A stretch of DNA of 64,000 bases from Nodosilinea sp. P-1105 (lineage in GTDB: Bacteria > Cyanobacteriota > Cyanobacteriia > Phormidesmidales > Phormidesmidaceae). The stretch covers positions 1 to 64,000 of the forward strand of contig NZ_SMDQ01000016.1 in the NCBI RefSeq assembly GCF_012911975.1. The letters run 5' to 3'. A model generated the notes under the pieces. It did no database searches. It was not told the DNA's origin and saw only the letters and a program-made list of their open reading frames with translations. Shown piece by piece: positions 16,382 to 25,768 of the stretch. The translations under genes and the position numbers were made by a program. The stretch's first letter is position 1; every line of letters starts with the position of its first letter.

Positions 16382-16767
16382 AGCTTTTCAAACTGTTGTC
16401 GCAGCCGATCCAGTTCCTGCTGAGAGAGGGTGTTGGCTGCCTCCTTCTCAGCGGTTGGCTGGGGCTCGGGGGGGGCATCAGGGTTCCAGTCAGTGGCCTC
16501 TACGCTCCGATCAGGGGGGACGGCCAAAGCCCCTTCCGGCACCAGCTTGCAGTCGTAGCCTGCATCTTGACAAAACTCTTCAATCTCGGCTTGATCAATG
16601 GCTTCTACGGTGGCTTCTGGGAAGTCCTGAGCCTCTAGCATCAGCCCAAAGCGGGTGGCATCATCCTCGTTTTCAAACATGAGCACGACATCGTGATCAT
16701 CCACCTTTAAGGTATGAATCCCTTCGTTTTCGGTGCGGGCGTTAAACAGCAAGACATACACCACCAT
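16375..16767 (-). CDS. DUF3110 protein
   Basis: A 130-residue acidic protein. The N-terminal 75 residues (VYVLLFNARTENEGIHTL, LMFENEDDATRFGLMLEAQDFP, EEFCQDAGYDCKLVPEG) match DUF3110, a family found in cyanobacteria and plastid lineages with no known function. The C-terminus is a disordered Pro/Glu-rich tail ending in a short helix (DRLRQQFEKLL). The start is the first ATG. The stop lies within the 15-bp repeats, and murQ follows downstream on the same strand. Confidence 0.88.
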   Translation of the reverse strand: MVVYVLLFNARTENEGIHTLKVDDHDVVLMFENEDDATRFGLMLEAQDFPEATVEAIDQAEIEEFCQDAGYDCKLVPEGALAVPPDRSVEATDWNPDAPPEPQPTAEKEAANTLSQQELDRLRQQFEKLL

Positions 16768-16914
16768 AGCTAGAGTCCATCAACAGGGTTGCTTCTGTCT
16801 ATTCTACTGGTCTGCCTATACAGAAAGAACCTTAACGTTTTGGTCTCTGCCCGTAGGCATAACGCCAAGCCGTTAACTACTATAGGTGGGTGTTCCGTGG
16901 CAGTGTGAAAGTGC

Positions 16915-19900
16915 ATGTCCCCTTCTCAAGAACCAGAGTCAGAACGACAGCCTAGGCAAGGTCGGCCTTGGCTAACCCTAGGGCTAATGGCGGGTTCAGT
17001 ATTATTGATCGTTGGCGCTGGTACTGGCTGGCGAGGGTGGGTGTTTGCCCGACGTCATCTGACTCCCTGGCTGTCAGCACAGCTGAGCGAAACCTTAAAT
17101 CGACCGGTGGAACTGGGAGATTTAGAGCACATTGGGTTTACCCGGGTGCGGGTGGGGCCATCCCAGATTCCCCCCACCGCCACTGATCCAGATACTGTTT
17201 CCCTGAACGCCATTGAGGTGCGCTTCAACCCTCTCAATCTTTGGCGGCGGGAGTTACGTTTGGATGTGGTGCTAGAGCAAGCCGACATTTATCTTGAACA
17301 GTCGGCTAGTCGGGACTGGGTGGAGGTCGAGATTGATTTACCCGATCCAGATGAGCGCTTGGATCAATGGGTTGACATTCGACCCGGGCGAATTTCGATC
17401 AGGGACAGTAGCTTGACGCTGGTGCCCTATCAGCCCTCGGCCGCCTATCCAGAGCAGGTGGCGATCGCCGATGTACAGGGCCAGTTGCGCTTTCGAGACA
17501 TCCGGGTCGCGCCCTCAGCCGAGACCGCCCAGTCTCTCCCGGCCCAACAGATTGACCTAACCCTGAGGGGCGAGTCCCTGCAAGCGGGGAGTGTCGAGTT
17601 GCAGGGGGCGGTGCTGTTCCCCGGTGACCCAGACGCAGACGGACCAAACGATAACGCCGATGCCTTGGGCTGGCTGGCTGGCTTCGGCCCGGATACCTTC
17701 GGCCCTGCTGTGGCTTGGGCCCAGCCACATGACGATGCCCCACGGCCCCAGACCCAGCTCAACCTCCGTGCCCAGGAGGTGCGAGCCACCGACATCATGC
17801 CCATCGTTGATTCGTTCTTAGCCAACCCCTTGGTGGTGCAGTTTCCCACCGGGTTGGTCAGTGGCAATGTGGACATGGCCTTTGGGGGCGTGCCCTTTAC
17901 CATTACCGGCACCGCCCGAGTCGATGAGGGGACGGTGGTGCCTCCGGGCCTTCCAGAACCCCTGGAAAATTTGCAGGGGGATGTACGTTTTCGGGGGCGC
18001 GAGTTTGAGTTTGAGGATGTCACCGCTACCCTCGGTGACCTGAGCGCCCGAGCCGAAGGTACCCTCAGCTTAGATACTGGCTATGACCTAACGGGTCAAG
18101 TGACCTCCTTCACCCTGGCCCAGATGGCCGACCTATTCAATCTGGAGGTACCGGTGGCTACAGCCGGGGACTTCATCGCCGATGTGGTGATGACAGGGGC
18201 CCTCAGTCGTCCGCGGGTGGTGACTGACGTTGCCTCCCAGGGAATAGTCACCATTGATCAAGTGGCGTTTGTGGATGTGGGGGGCAAGGGCACATTCGAG
18301 CGGCCTAGCCTGGTTTTTGATGGGTTCCGGGCGATTCCCCAGGCGGGTGGGTCCATCACTGGCACTGGCCAGTTTACCTTTGGTACCCCAGGCCATCTGT
18401 CCCTTTCCCTGACCGGCGATCGCCTGCCAGCGGATGCCCTGGGTCAACCCTACGGTCTACCCGACACCCTTACCCTCGGCCCCCTGTTTGTGCAGGCGGA
18501 TGTCTCTGGCCCCTTGCAGCAACTGACGGGCCAGGCCAGTTGGCGAGCCCCGGCTGGCACCTATCCCGCCCGGGGAGATCTGCGCCTGGCGGATGACGTG
18601 CTGCGGTTTACCAATACTTTCGTACAGGTGGCTGGCGGCACAGTAGCCGCTGAAGGGGTGCTGGCTAATCGCCAGTGGCAAGCGGACCTGCGAGGGCAAG
18701 GGCTACAGCTGGCCCAGTTAGGTGCTGGGGTGGCGGGTGAGGTGAATGGCAACGCCCAATTGAGCGGCACCTTAGCGGACCTCAGCCTGGCTGGCATTCA
18801 GGGCCAGGGGACAGCCCAGGTCGCCCTGGCTGGAGGGACAGTGGCTAGCCAAGCTAACCTGGCTGGGGGGCGGTGGACGGCTGATGTGCGGGGGGATGGC
18901 CTGCAAATGGCCGCCTTTTCCCCCAACTTTCAGGGTACCGGGGGGGGCAATTTCCGCTTTTCTGGCACAACCGATAATTTGACCGTGGCGGGGGTGCGGG
19001 GTCAAGGACAGCTGGTGCTGTCTGACGGTCTGGCCACAGCCGCCCCGATCAATCCACAACTTTCACTGCTCCAGGAGCCCCTAGCGGCTGACTTAGCTTG
19101 GGATGGTCAGGCTGTCGTCGTGCAGCAGGCCAGTACCGCTGGTATTCGCGCCGATGGGGTGATTACCCCGCGTCTCAGCGGTCCGGGGGCACCCGCGATC
19201 GCCAACCTCGATCTGAATTTGCTGGCCGACCGGGTCAACCTGGCGACCTTGCCGGTGCCCCTGGGGATTCCGGTACAGGGGGTGGGCTCTTTTGCTGGTC
19301 GCCTCACGGGTCGCCCTGGTACCCTGGCCCTCTCGGGCTATAGCACCCTGGCGGGTCTCGCAGTCAGCGACTTGGCCTTTGCCTCCCCCCTCACCGGGCC
19401 GGTGGACTATTCCCAGGTGGCCGGGGTAAATGTGGATTTGCAGGGGGGCGGCGATCGCATTTGGGTGACTACCCAGCGGGGCGATCGCGATTTAGAGTTT
19501 CTAGTGCGCGGGGGGGATGCCCTGGCCCAGGGATATACCCAGGGAGCTGACTACTTTGCTCGCCTAGAAAATCTGCCCCTGGATGGGCTGAACCTGCCCC
19601 CTGGCGGACAAGAAGGGCTGGGTACCGTGAGTGGCACCGTGACCGAGGCTACCCTGGCGGGTAACTGGCAAACCCCCACCCTGCGGGCCAGTTTTGATAT
19701 TGAAGATCCTGGCTTTGGCTATATTCAACTGCAAACCGCTGAGGTCGAAACAGCCCCCCCTGGCCAACCAGAAATCCTGGAAACCCAGTATGGTAACCTG
19801 CGGGGCACCGTCATCTACGCCGACGATGTGGTGAGTTTAATCGGCGTTGGGTTAGAGTCGGCGTCTGGGTCTAGTCGCTATCTGGCCAGTGGCACCTACG

Positions 19901-22425
19901 CCCTGAATACCCAGCAACTGAATGGCGAGTTGGTGGTAGACAACGGTCAGATTAACGATATCTTGACCACGTTAAAGATTTTTGAGCTGGCTGATTTCCG
20001 GCCCAATCTGCTGCAACCTCCCGAGTGGTTCAGGCGGCCCACCCCGGAGGAATTTGCTACCCTTACCACCACCAAAGTTGGCGATCGCGAGGCTTCCCTG
20101 TTAGACCAACTGCGGCGGCTGGCAGAAGTCCTAGAACTACAAGATGCCTTGGTGGCCCAAGCCGAGGCGGCCCCCCTGCCTCCCCTAGAAGAGCTGCGGG
20201 GTAGATTTTCCGGCACCGTTGTGGCCAGTGGGGCGGTGCCCCAAGATCTCACGGTCGATGTTGACCTGGCCGGCAGAAACTGGCTCTGGGGCGACCCCAC
20301 CCAGCCGAATGGAACAGTCTACCGGATTGATGACATCGTCGCCAGGGGGACTTATGCAGACGATGTGATTCAGGTGAGCCCGGTCAGCCTGCGATCGCGC
20401 TTCCTGCGTAACGGGGCTGGTCCTGGGGGCGAGCCCCTGGCTGATGTGGCCCTGGCCGAGCTCAATGGAGCGATTAGTCTAGACCCCGAGACCCTCAGCC
20501 CCAGCACCCTGCGGCTGAACGTGTCCAATGTGCCCGTCCATGGGGTGCGACATGCCTTACGACTACCTGACAACCTAGACGGCTTGATTAATGTGGGTGC
20601 CTCCCTCACTGGCCCCCTGCGCAATCCTCAAATTCGCGGCCTGCTGACGGTGGATGAGGCCACCATTAACCGCAACCCAGTAGAACAAATTGCCTCTTCC
20701 TTTAACTATCAAGATGCCCGGCTTAACCTGATTGGCAGTATGACCCTAGCCGACCAAACCAGACCCCTGCGCCTGGATGCTAGCCTGCCCTATCAACTGC
20801 CGGGGGTGCAGGAAAGACCCGCCAGCGATCGCCTCAACGTCAGGCTGCAGGTCGAAGATGAAGGCTTTTCCCTGGTGAACTTGTTGACCCAGGCGTTCGC
20901 CTGGGAATCGGGCCAGGGGGAATTGGATCTTGCCCTAACAGGCCGTTGGCCGATCGATCAACCCTTCCAAGATGCCCTGGCCTCCATTCAGGTCAGAGGG
21001 GGTGCCAGTTTCGATAATGTTACCCTCACCGCCAACGCCCTGCCAGGCCCCCTGACCAATGTGCGGGGCGACATCCAGGTGGTCGAAGCTCCCCCTGACA
21101 GCCCCGATAACTCTGTCTACGTCAATGGTCTGGTGCTGGACGTCCAAAATCTGCGAGGCGACTTTAGCAACGGGGAAGTGGTCGCCCAGGGTAACCTGAA
21201 ACTGTTACCGTCCATTGAAGATATCCTGCCCGGTTTGCTAGACAACGGTACTCCCACCGCTTTCTCTGCAGATGACCTGATAGATATCTCAGTGGATCGC
21301 CCCTTTGAATTAACCCTGGATAACATTGCCCTCAACTTGAGAAACCCAGCGGGCAATTATCAGGGTCGCGTCGATGGCGAGATTACTGTAGCAGGCAGTC
21401 TGTTCTTACTCGAACCGCTGTTGCAGGGGGAAATCAGGTTGTCTAACGGGGTTCTCACCCTGCCAGAAACTAACGGAGATGGCCCAGCTCCCGTCACCCC
21501 TGTGGCCACAGCTCCCCCTACCATTTATCAACCGCTGCCCCCTGTCTTCGAAGACTTCCAGCTGACCCTAGCCAATAACGTGCGCCTAGCCATTCCTGGC
21601 TTTGTAGATGTCAGGGCCGAGGGTAGCTTAGACCTGGTGGGCAGTGGTACCGATGTTAGGCCTGACGGTCGAATCAACTTGCCATCGGGGCAGATCAACT
21701 TACTCACCACCAATTTCCGGCTCACGGGGGATGAAAACTATGCCGAGTTCGATGCCCTGGATGAGACGATCGATCCCTATCTCGTGGCTAACCTATCGGC
21801 GGTGGTGGCTGACTCATCGGGCGGCAGTGGGACTCTGGCGGTGGCGACCCCCTTTCCTCGCATCGAAATTAGCGATGCTGAATTGAACCAACTGGGGTTA
21901 ACCCAAAGTGGGGTGCAAACTATTCGGATTCGAGCCCGAGTCGATGGCCGAGCCAGCCGGGTGGTCACCCAGCTACAGGGGGTAGAACTGACCAGCACTC
22001 CCCCCCGCTCGGAAGGGCAAATTGTCTCGCTGATTAGTGGGGGTCTGTTAACGGCACTCGAGTCGACCCTCGGCAGTGTTTCTGGGGGCGGTGACAGCTT
22101 CCAAGGGCTGATTGCTTTTGCTGGTTCGGCTCTCCTCGCCAATCTGCAATCCCTGCTCGACGCTAGCCTTGACAATGTGGAGCTCCGGCTGTTTTCGGCG
22201 TCGCCGCCAAGTTCTCAGGGGGCTAGTGAGCTTGATGTGGGTGGTGAAGTGGGCTTTAACATTTCCCCCGCCATCTCTGTATCCGTGCAAAAAGTATTTA
22301 CCAACATCACCCCCGCCGTCTTTAATGTCAGGTATCGCATTAACGATCGCATGACCTTGCGGGGCACCACCAGCTTCGAGCAATTTAATGAAAATACAGG
22401 CGCTATTTTAGAGTTTCAATTCTAG
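16915..22425 (+). CDS. tamB: TamB-like translocation/assembly module protein (DUF490)
   Basis: A 1836-residue protein, among the largest in the window. An N-terminal membrane anchor (about 22-42, LGLMAGSVLLIVGAGTGW) is followed by many repeats of beta-rich segments of the AsmA/TamB type. The C-terminal DUF490 domain (about 1500-1836) contains SGQINLLTTNFRLTGDENYAEF, SLISGGLLT and a final SVQKVFTNITPAVFNVRYRI block. TamB-like proteins bridge the two membranes and carry lipids or help insert outer-membrane proteins. Chloroplast TIC236 is the plant relative. It is followed after 108 bp by lepB, also an export function. Start ATG at 16915. Confidence 0.92.
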   Translation: MSPSQEPESERQPRQGRPWLTLGLMAGSVLLIVGAGTGWRGWVFARRHLTPWLSAQLSETLNRPVELGDLEHIGFTRVRVGPSQIPPTATDPDTVSLNAIEVRFNPLNLWRRELRLDVVLEQADIYLEQSASRDWVEVEIDLPDPDERLDQWVDIRPGRISIRDSSLTLVPYQPSAAYPEQVAIADVQGQLRFRDIRVAPSAETAQSLPAQQIDLTLRGESLQAGSVELQGAVLFPGDPDADGPNDNADALGWLAGFGPDTFGPAVAWAQPHDDAPRPQTQLNLRAQEVRATDIMPIVDSFLANPLVVQFPTGLVSGNVDMAFGGVPFTITGTARVDEGTVVPPGLPEPLENLQGDVRFRGREFEFEDVTATLGDLSARAEGTLSLDTGYDLTGQVTSFTLAQMADLFNLEVPVATAGDFIADVVMTGALSRPRVVTDVASQGIVTIDQVAFVDVGGKGTFERPSLVFDGFRAIPQAGGSITGTGQFTFGTPGHLSLSLTGDRLPADALGQPYGLPDTLTLGPLFVQADVSGPLQQLTGQASWRAPAGTYPARGDLRLADDVLRFTNTFVQVAGGTVAAEGVLANRQWQADLRGQGLQLAQLGAGVAGEVNGNAQLSGTLADLSLAGIQGQGTAQVALAGGTVASQANLAGGRWTADVRGDGLQMAAFSPNFQGTGGGNFRFSGTTDNLTVAGVRGQGQLVLSDGLATAAPINPQLSLLQEPLAADLAWDGQAVVVQQASTAGIRADGVITPRLSGPGAPAIANLDLNLLADRVNLATLPVPLGIPVQGVGSFAGRLTGRPGTLALSGYSTLAGLAVSDLAFASPLTGPVDYSQVAGVNVDLQGGGDRIWVTTQRGDRDLEFLVRGGDALAQGYTQGADYFARLENLPLDGLNLPPGGQEGLGTVSGTVTEATLAGNWQTPTLRASFDIEDPGFGYIQLQTAEVETAPPGQPEILETQYGNLRGTVIYADDVVSLIGVGLESASGSSRYLASGTYALNTQQLNGELVVDNGQINDILTTLKIFELADFRPNLLQPPEWFRRPTPEEFATLTTTKVGDREASLLDQLRRLAEVLELQDALVAQAEAAPLPPLEELRGRFSGTVVASGAVPQDLTVDVDLAGRNWLWGDPTQPNGTVYRIDDIVARGTYADDVIQVSPVSLRSRFLRNGAGPGGEPLADVALAELNGAISLDPETLSPSTLRLNVSNVPVHGVRHALRLPDNLDGLINVGASLTGPLRNPQIRGLLTVDEATINRNPVEQIASSFNYQDARLNLIGSMTLADQTRPLRLDASLPYQLPGVQERPASDRLNVRLQVEDEGFSLVNLLTQAFAWESGQGELDLALTGRWPIDQPFQDALASIQVRGGASFDNVTLTANALPGPLTNVRGDIQVVEAPPDSPDNSVYVNGLVLDVQNLRGDFSNGEVVAQGNLKLLPSIEDILPGLLDNGTPTAFSADDLIDISVDRPFELTLDNIALNLRNPAGNYQGRVDGEITVAGSLFLLEPLLQGEIRLSNGVLTLPETNGDGPAPVTPVATAPPTIYQPLPPVFEDFQLTLANNVRLAIPGFVDVRAEGSLDLVGSGTDVRPDGRINLPSGQINLLTTNFRLTGDENYAEFDALDETIDPYLVANLSAVVADSSGGSGTLAVATPFPRIEISDAELNQLGLTQSGVQTIRIRARVDGRASRVVTQLQGVELTSTPPRSEGQIVSLISGGLLTALESTLGSVSGGGDSFQGLIAFAGSALLANLQSLLDASLDNVELRLFSASPPSSQGASELDVGGEVGFNISPAISVSVQKVFTNITPAVFNVRYRINDRMTLRGTTSFEQFNENTGAILEFQF

Positions 22426-22533
22426 GATCCCTGTTGATGGTCATGGCCAGTGGTGGGCCTCATCCCCCTTCGTTGACCGTCATCAATGTCCTGTCCTTGG
22501 CTGTTTCCGCGTCTTGTCCCCCTATGAAATTCC

Positions 22534-23136
22534 ATGAAAACTAAGCCGCCATCATCCACCGAGTCTACCTCCCCCGAGACAGATTCCCCCCCCTCCCGCT
22601 GGAAAACTCTCTGGGCTAGCCAAGGCAGCAATATCAGGGTGTTGGCCATTGCCCTAGTGGTGGCCCTGACGGTGCGGTTAGTTATCGCCGAACCTCGGTA
22701 TATTCCCTCCAATTCGATGGATCCGACCCTGCACATCGGCGATCGCCTGATCGTCGATAAAATCAGCTATCGTTGGCAATCTCCTCATCGGGGAGACATT
22801 ATCGTATTTAGGCCCCCTTCTCAGTTGACGAAGTTGGGCTATGGCAATGGTCAAGCCTTCATTAAGCGGGTGATTGGGGAACCCGGGCAAACCATCCAGG
22901 TAACCCATGGCCAAGTGCTGGTCAACCGCAACCCCTTAACCGAACCCTACCTGCTAGAACCCCCTTCCTACGAGATGGGAGCCGTTACCATTCCCCCCGG
23001 CTATGTGTTTGTGATGGGAGACAACCGCAACGACAGTAACGATTCCCACATTTGGGGGGTGCTACCCCAAACCAACATCATTGGCCGCGCTTGGCTGCGC
23101 TTTTGGCCTTTAGACCGTTTGGGACCAGTGGGGTAA
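22534..23136 (+). CDS. lepB: Signal peptidase I
   Basis: Removes signal peptides from exported proteins at the outer face of the membrane. It has 200 residues, with one membrane segment (about 33-50). The catalytic serine is S61 in PSNSMDPTL and the general-base lysine K111 in FIKRVIGEPGQ; the third box MGDNRNDSNDSHIWG follows near 162-175. Length and layout match cyanobacterial/thylakoid type I peptidases. It lies 108 bp after tamB on the same strand. Cyanobacteria often have two lepB genes; which one this is cannot be told. Confidence 0.95.
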   Translation: MKTKPPSSTESTSPETDSPPSRWKTLWASQGSNIRVLAIALVVALTVRLVIAEPRYIPSNSMDPTLHIGDRLIVDKISYRWQSPHRGDIIVFRPPSQLTKLGYGNGQAFIKRVIGEPGQTIQVTHGQVLVNRNPLTEPYLLEPPSYEMGAVTIPPGYVFVMGDNRNDSNDSHIWGVLPQTNIIGRAWLRFWPLDRLGPVG

Positions 23137-23276
23137 TACGACTCATCTATTTAGTGGTGACTGGTCAGTAATGGCGACTGGTTAGTGGCCTACTGGGGCA
23201 TGAATGGCATCGTGCCATACGGTCACCGCTTCAGGCCTTTCGGTAGGATGACAATAACGCTTAGGTAAGGAGGCAT

Positions 23277-23894
23277 ATGCTAGTACAGCTTGTTCGTCCC
23301 CTGGTGCGTACCCAGGTACAAATGCTAGCCCAGGCCCAGTCTGCTGGGGCCAAGCTCATGGGCATGGTTTCCCAATGGCTGGGGTATCTGGGCATTCAGG
23401 CAGAAGTGACCCAGTTACAAACCAACGGCAACAAAATTCAGGTGTCCCTCTGTGTGGGCAAGCCCGACCAGTGCACCGAAGCCGAATGGCAGCAAATTCT
23501 CGACAACCTGAACCGGGATAACGGTACCGCAGCCGCTGACCCAATGCTCACTTACAATGCCATGTCGGCGGCCCAGCGAAATAAGGTACACCGCCTGCTA
23601 GCCTCTGTCTTGCAAGCCAGTGGCGAAGACTCCCTCGCGGAGTGGCCAACGCTGCGATCGCGGTTGGCGGCCTTTGGCATGGAAGAAGCCATGCTCCAAG
23701 GGATTCAGTCTGCCCTGAAAGCCCCCATACCGATGGATCTGCTGGTGGAACAGTTAGAACCGGATGTCGCTGCCTTTGTGCTTTCTAAAGCGATTAACAT
23801 TGCCCTAATCGATCGCCAGATCAACCAGGCAGAAGACACGGCTCTCAAAGCACTGCTGAAGGTTCTAGACCAAAAAACAGTACCCCAGACATAG
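23277..23894 (+). CDS. Hypothetical protein
   Basis: A 205-residue soluble protein that I do not assign. A short N-terminal amphipathic helix leads into a segment IQVSLCVGKPDQCTEAEWQQIL, then helices to the end (ALIDRQINQAEDTALKALLKVL), loosely like a TerB fold. A strong ribosome binding site (AAGGAGG) at about 23267-23273 sits right before the ATG, which supports the start and expression. It is followed 46 bp later by a VOC-family gene on the same strand. Confidence 0.65.
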   Translation: MLVQLVRPLVRTQVQMLAQAQSAGAKLMGMVSQWLGYLGIQAEVTQLQTNGNKIQVSLCVGKPDQCTEAEWQQILDNLNRDNGTAAADPMLTYNAMSAAQRNKVHRLLASVLQASGEDSLAEWPTLRSRLAAFGMEEAMLQGIQSALKAPIPMDLLVEQLEPDVAAFVLSKAINIALIDRQINQAEDTALKALLKVLDQKTVPQT

Positions 23895-23940
23895 CCGATG
23901 GCGATCTACCCTAAAGGTAGTTGTGTTTGGGGAGATAGCA

Positions 23941-24369
23941 ATGGGCTCGCCTGCTGTTTTGTTTCATTTGGCCTTCCCAGTGGTGGATCTAGCCATAACA
24001 AAAGACTTTTATGTCGCTGGTCTGGGGTGCCAACCCGGGCGCGAAACCCCTAACTCTTTGATTCTTGAACTTTATGGTCATCAACTGGTGGCCCACCTAA
24101 CCTCAGAGGTACCCCCCCAAGTCGGCATCTACCCGCGACACTTTGGCCTGGTCTTTTTGTCTGAATCAGACTGGGAAACTTTACTGCATCGGGCCAAGCA
24201 GCATCAGTTGGCCTTTTATCAAGCCGAAAAGCGCCGGTTTCCCGGTTCCCCCCTCGAGCATCGCACCTTTTTCCTGCAAGACCCCTCCCATAACCTGCTG
24301 GAATTTAAGTACTACTGTTCCCCCAGTGCCATCTTTGGGGAAGTGGAGCACAGCCAAGTGGGTGATTAA
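23941..24369 (+). CDS. VOC-superfamily (glyoxalase-fold) protein
   Basis: 142 residues from the ATG at 23941; an in-frame upstream start at 23923 would add six residues. The vicinal-oxygen-chelate fold is seen in FHLAFPVVDLAITKDFYVAGLGC, GIYPRHFGLVF, LEHRTFFLQDPSHNLLEFKYY. Metal ligands are likely the His in FHLAF, a central His in HFGLVF and the Glu in LLEFKYY. Such single-module proteins act on small oxygenated substrates or bind them; the substrate is unknown. Confidence 0.85.
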   Translation: MGSPAVLFHLAFPVVDLAITKDFYVAGLGCQPGRETPNSLILELYGHQLVAHLTSEVPPQVGIYPRHFGLVFLSESDWETLLHRAKQHQLAFYQAEKRRFPGSPLEHRTFFLQDPSHNLLEFKYYCSPSAIFGEVEHSQVGD

Positions 24370-24911
24370 GAATTGCCTGGCATGAGTTGGCAGAACTATG
24401 AGAACCCTTACTAAGGGTGTCAGGTGTCAGGAGCAGTTGGCCGACTTATGCCGCAGGGCCCTAGTACTCGACAGGGGTTAACTAAAACTTCACAGACTTA
24501 TAGACATTTGATTAAGAGGTTCTAAAATGTCCGATTACCGAAAGGTTTCGGTGGCTGAATAAAGGTATTCTCAATAGCTTTTGTCGCACACCATTAGCTA
24601 TTTATAGGGCTTGAACAGAGAAAATTATTGACATTCATCCCATCCTATACTGGGAAGCTGGCATCGGTTTTATCCGTAGTTCTGCCATTGTGACGGCCCA
24701 CTTTTGCCCTTAGGCTAATGTCATGAGCACACGACGACCTCCCCGGATTGATACCGCCAACAAATCGACCGGTGGTCAAGAATTGAACGGGAGTACAAGG
24801 CTTTTAGCCTCCCCCTGACTAGGGGTAGCAAAGTCTTGGATATTGTTCAGTATTTGCTTGTCACACCTTAAATGTAGCTCCCTGGGTAGATTTAACCTTT
24901 CCTGAATCGCC

Positions 24912-25697
24912 ATGCTAATTTCCTCAGACACTCCAACCAAAGGCAAAACTCTCGATCTGCTGCGGATCTACCAAACCGCCCCCTCCTATGAGGTGCGCAA
25001 TCAGCTCGTGAGCCTCAACATTGGCTTAGTGCGTCAAGAAGCTTATCGCTGGCTGCACCAGTCTACTGAAACCTTTGACGACCTGATGCAGGTGGGTAGC
25101 TTAGGCTTGATTCGAGCCATCGAGCGCTTTGATATTGCCAAGGGCTGTGCCTTCAGTTCTTTCGCCATTCCCTACATTCGGGGAGAAATTCAGCATTATC
25201 TGCGAGACAAAAGCGCCTCCATGCGCATTCCCCGTCGCTGGCAGGCGCTACAAACCCAGGCGAATCGAGCCATTCGACAGCTACAGACAGAATTGGGGCG
25301 TCACCCGAGCGATCAGGAAATTGCAACGGTTTTAGACATTTCTGAGGCGGAGTGGCAAGATGTGAAGCTAGCTCAACGTAATCGGTCTTTGCTCAGCTTA
25401 GATGCCCCGATGCAGGATGAAGACGCCGCTTCCGCTTGCTTAGGGGAAATGTTGCCAGACCTGAAGTATAAAAGCTTTCAATTAGCTCAAGAGGATCAGA
25501 TTCGTCTACAGCAAGCCTTGCACCAACTGGAGAAGCGCACCCGTGAAGTGCTGGAGTTTGTATTTCTTTACGACCTCACCCAAAAAGAAACCGCCGAGCG
25601 TATGGGAATTAGTGCGGTGACTGTATCCCGCCGTGTCAAGCAGGGCATCAAACACCTGCGGATGCTGATGACCGCCCCAGACGATGAAATTGCCTAG
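24912..25697 (+). CDS. sigF: Group 3 RNA polymerase sigma factor SigF
   Basis: A 261-residue alternative sigma factor of the SigF/SigB-like group. Region 2 is visible as LVRQEAYRW, DDLMQVGSLGLIRAIERFD and CAFSSFAIPYIRGEIQHYLRD; region 3 as ELGRHPSDQEIATVLDISEAEW; region 4 as LEKRTREVLEFVFLYDLTQKETAERMGISAVTVSRRVKQGI. In Synechocystis the ortholog governs pilin and surface gene expression. The gap 24370-24911 before it shows no gene and a modest -10-like TATACT at 24646; a short inverted repeat follows its stop. The next gene may have a pilus-related fold. Confidence 0.92.
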   Translation: MLISSDTPTKGKTLDLLRIYQTAPSYEVRNQLVSLNIGLVRQEAYRWLHQSTETFDDLMQVGSLGLIRAIERFDIAKGCAFSSFAIPYIRGEIQHYLRDKSASMRIPRRWQALQTQANRAIRQLQTELGRHPSDQEIATVLDISEAEWQDVKLAQRNRSLLSLDAPMQDEDAASACLGEMLPDLKYKSFQLAQEDQIRLQQALHQLEKRTREVLEFVFLYDLTQKETAERMGISAVTVSRRVKQGIKHLRMLMTAPDDEIA

Positions 25698-25704
25698 CCC
25701 ACGC

Positions 25705-25737
25705 TCTACAACCAGGGAATTGAGCTATCGTTGTAGA
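25705..25737 (+). terminator. Inverted repeat after sigF
   Basis: TCTACAAC (25705-25712) and GTTGTAGA (25730-25737) can form an 8-bp stem with a 17-nt loop between sigF and the next gene. There is no U-run, so attenuation or processing is as likely as termination. Confidence 0.35.
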
Positions 25738-25768
25738 ACAAGGGTTCAGGAACTATGGAGGCCTAGCT

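Noticed and set aside
24628-24651. TTGACA / TATACT promoter upstream of sigF
   Set aside because: The two boxes are only 12 bp apart, too close for a standard promoter.
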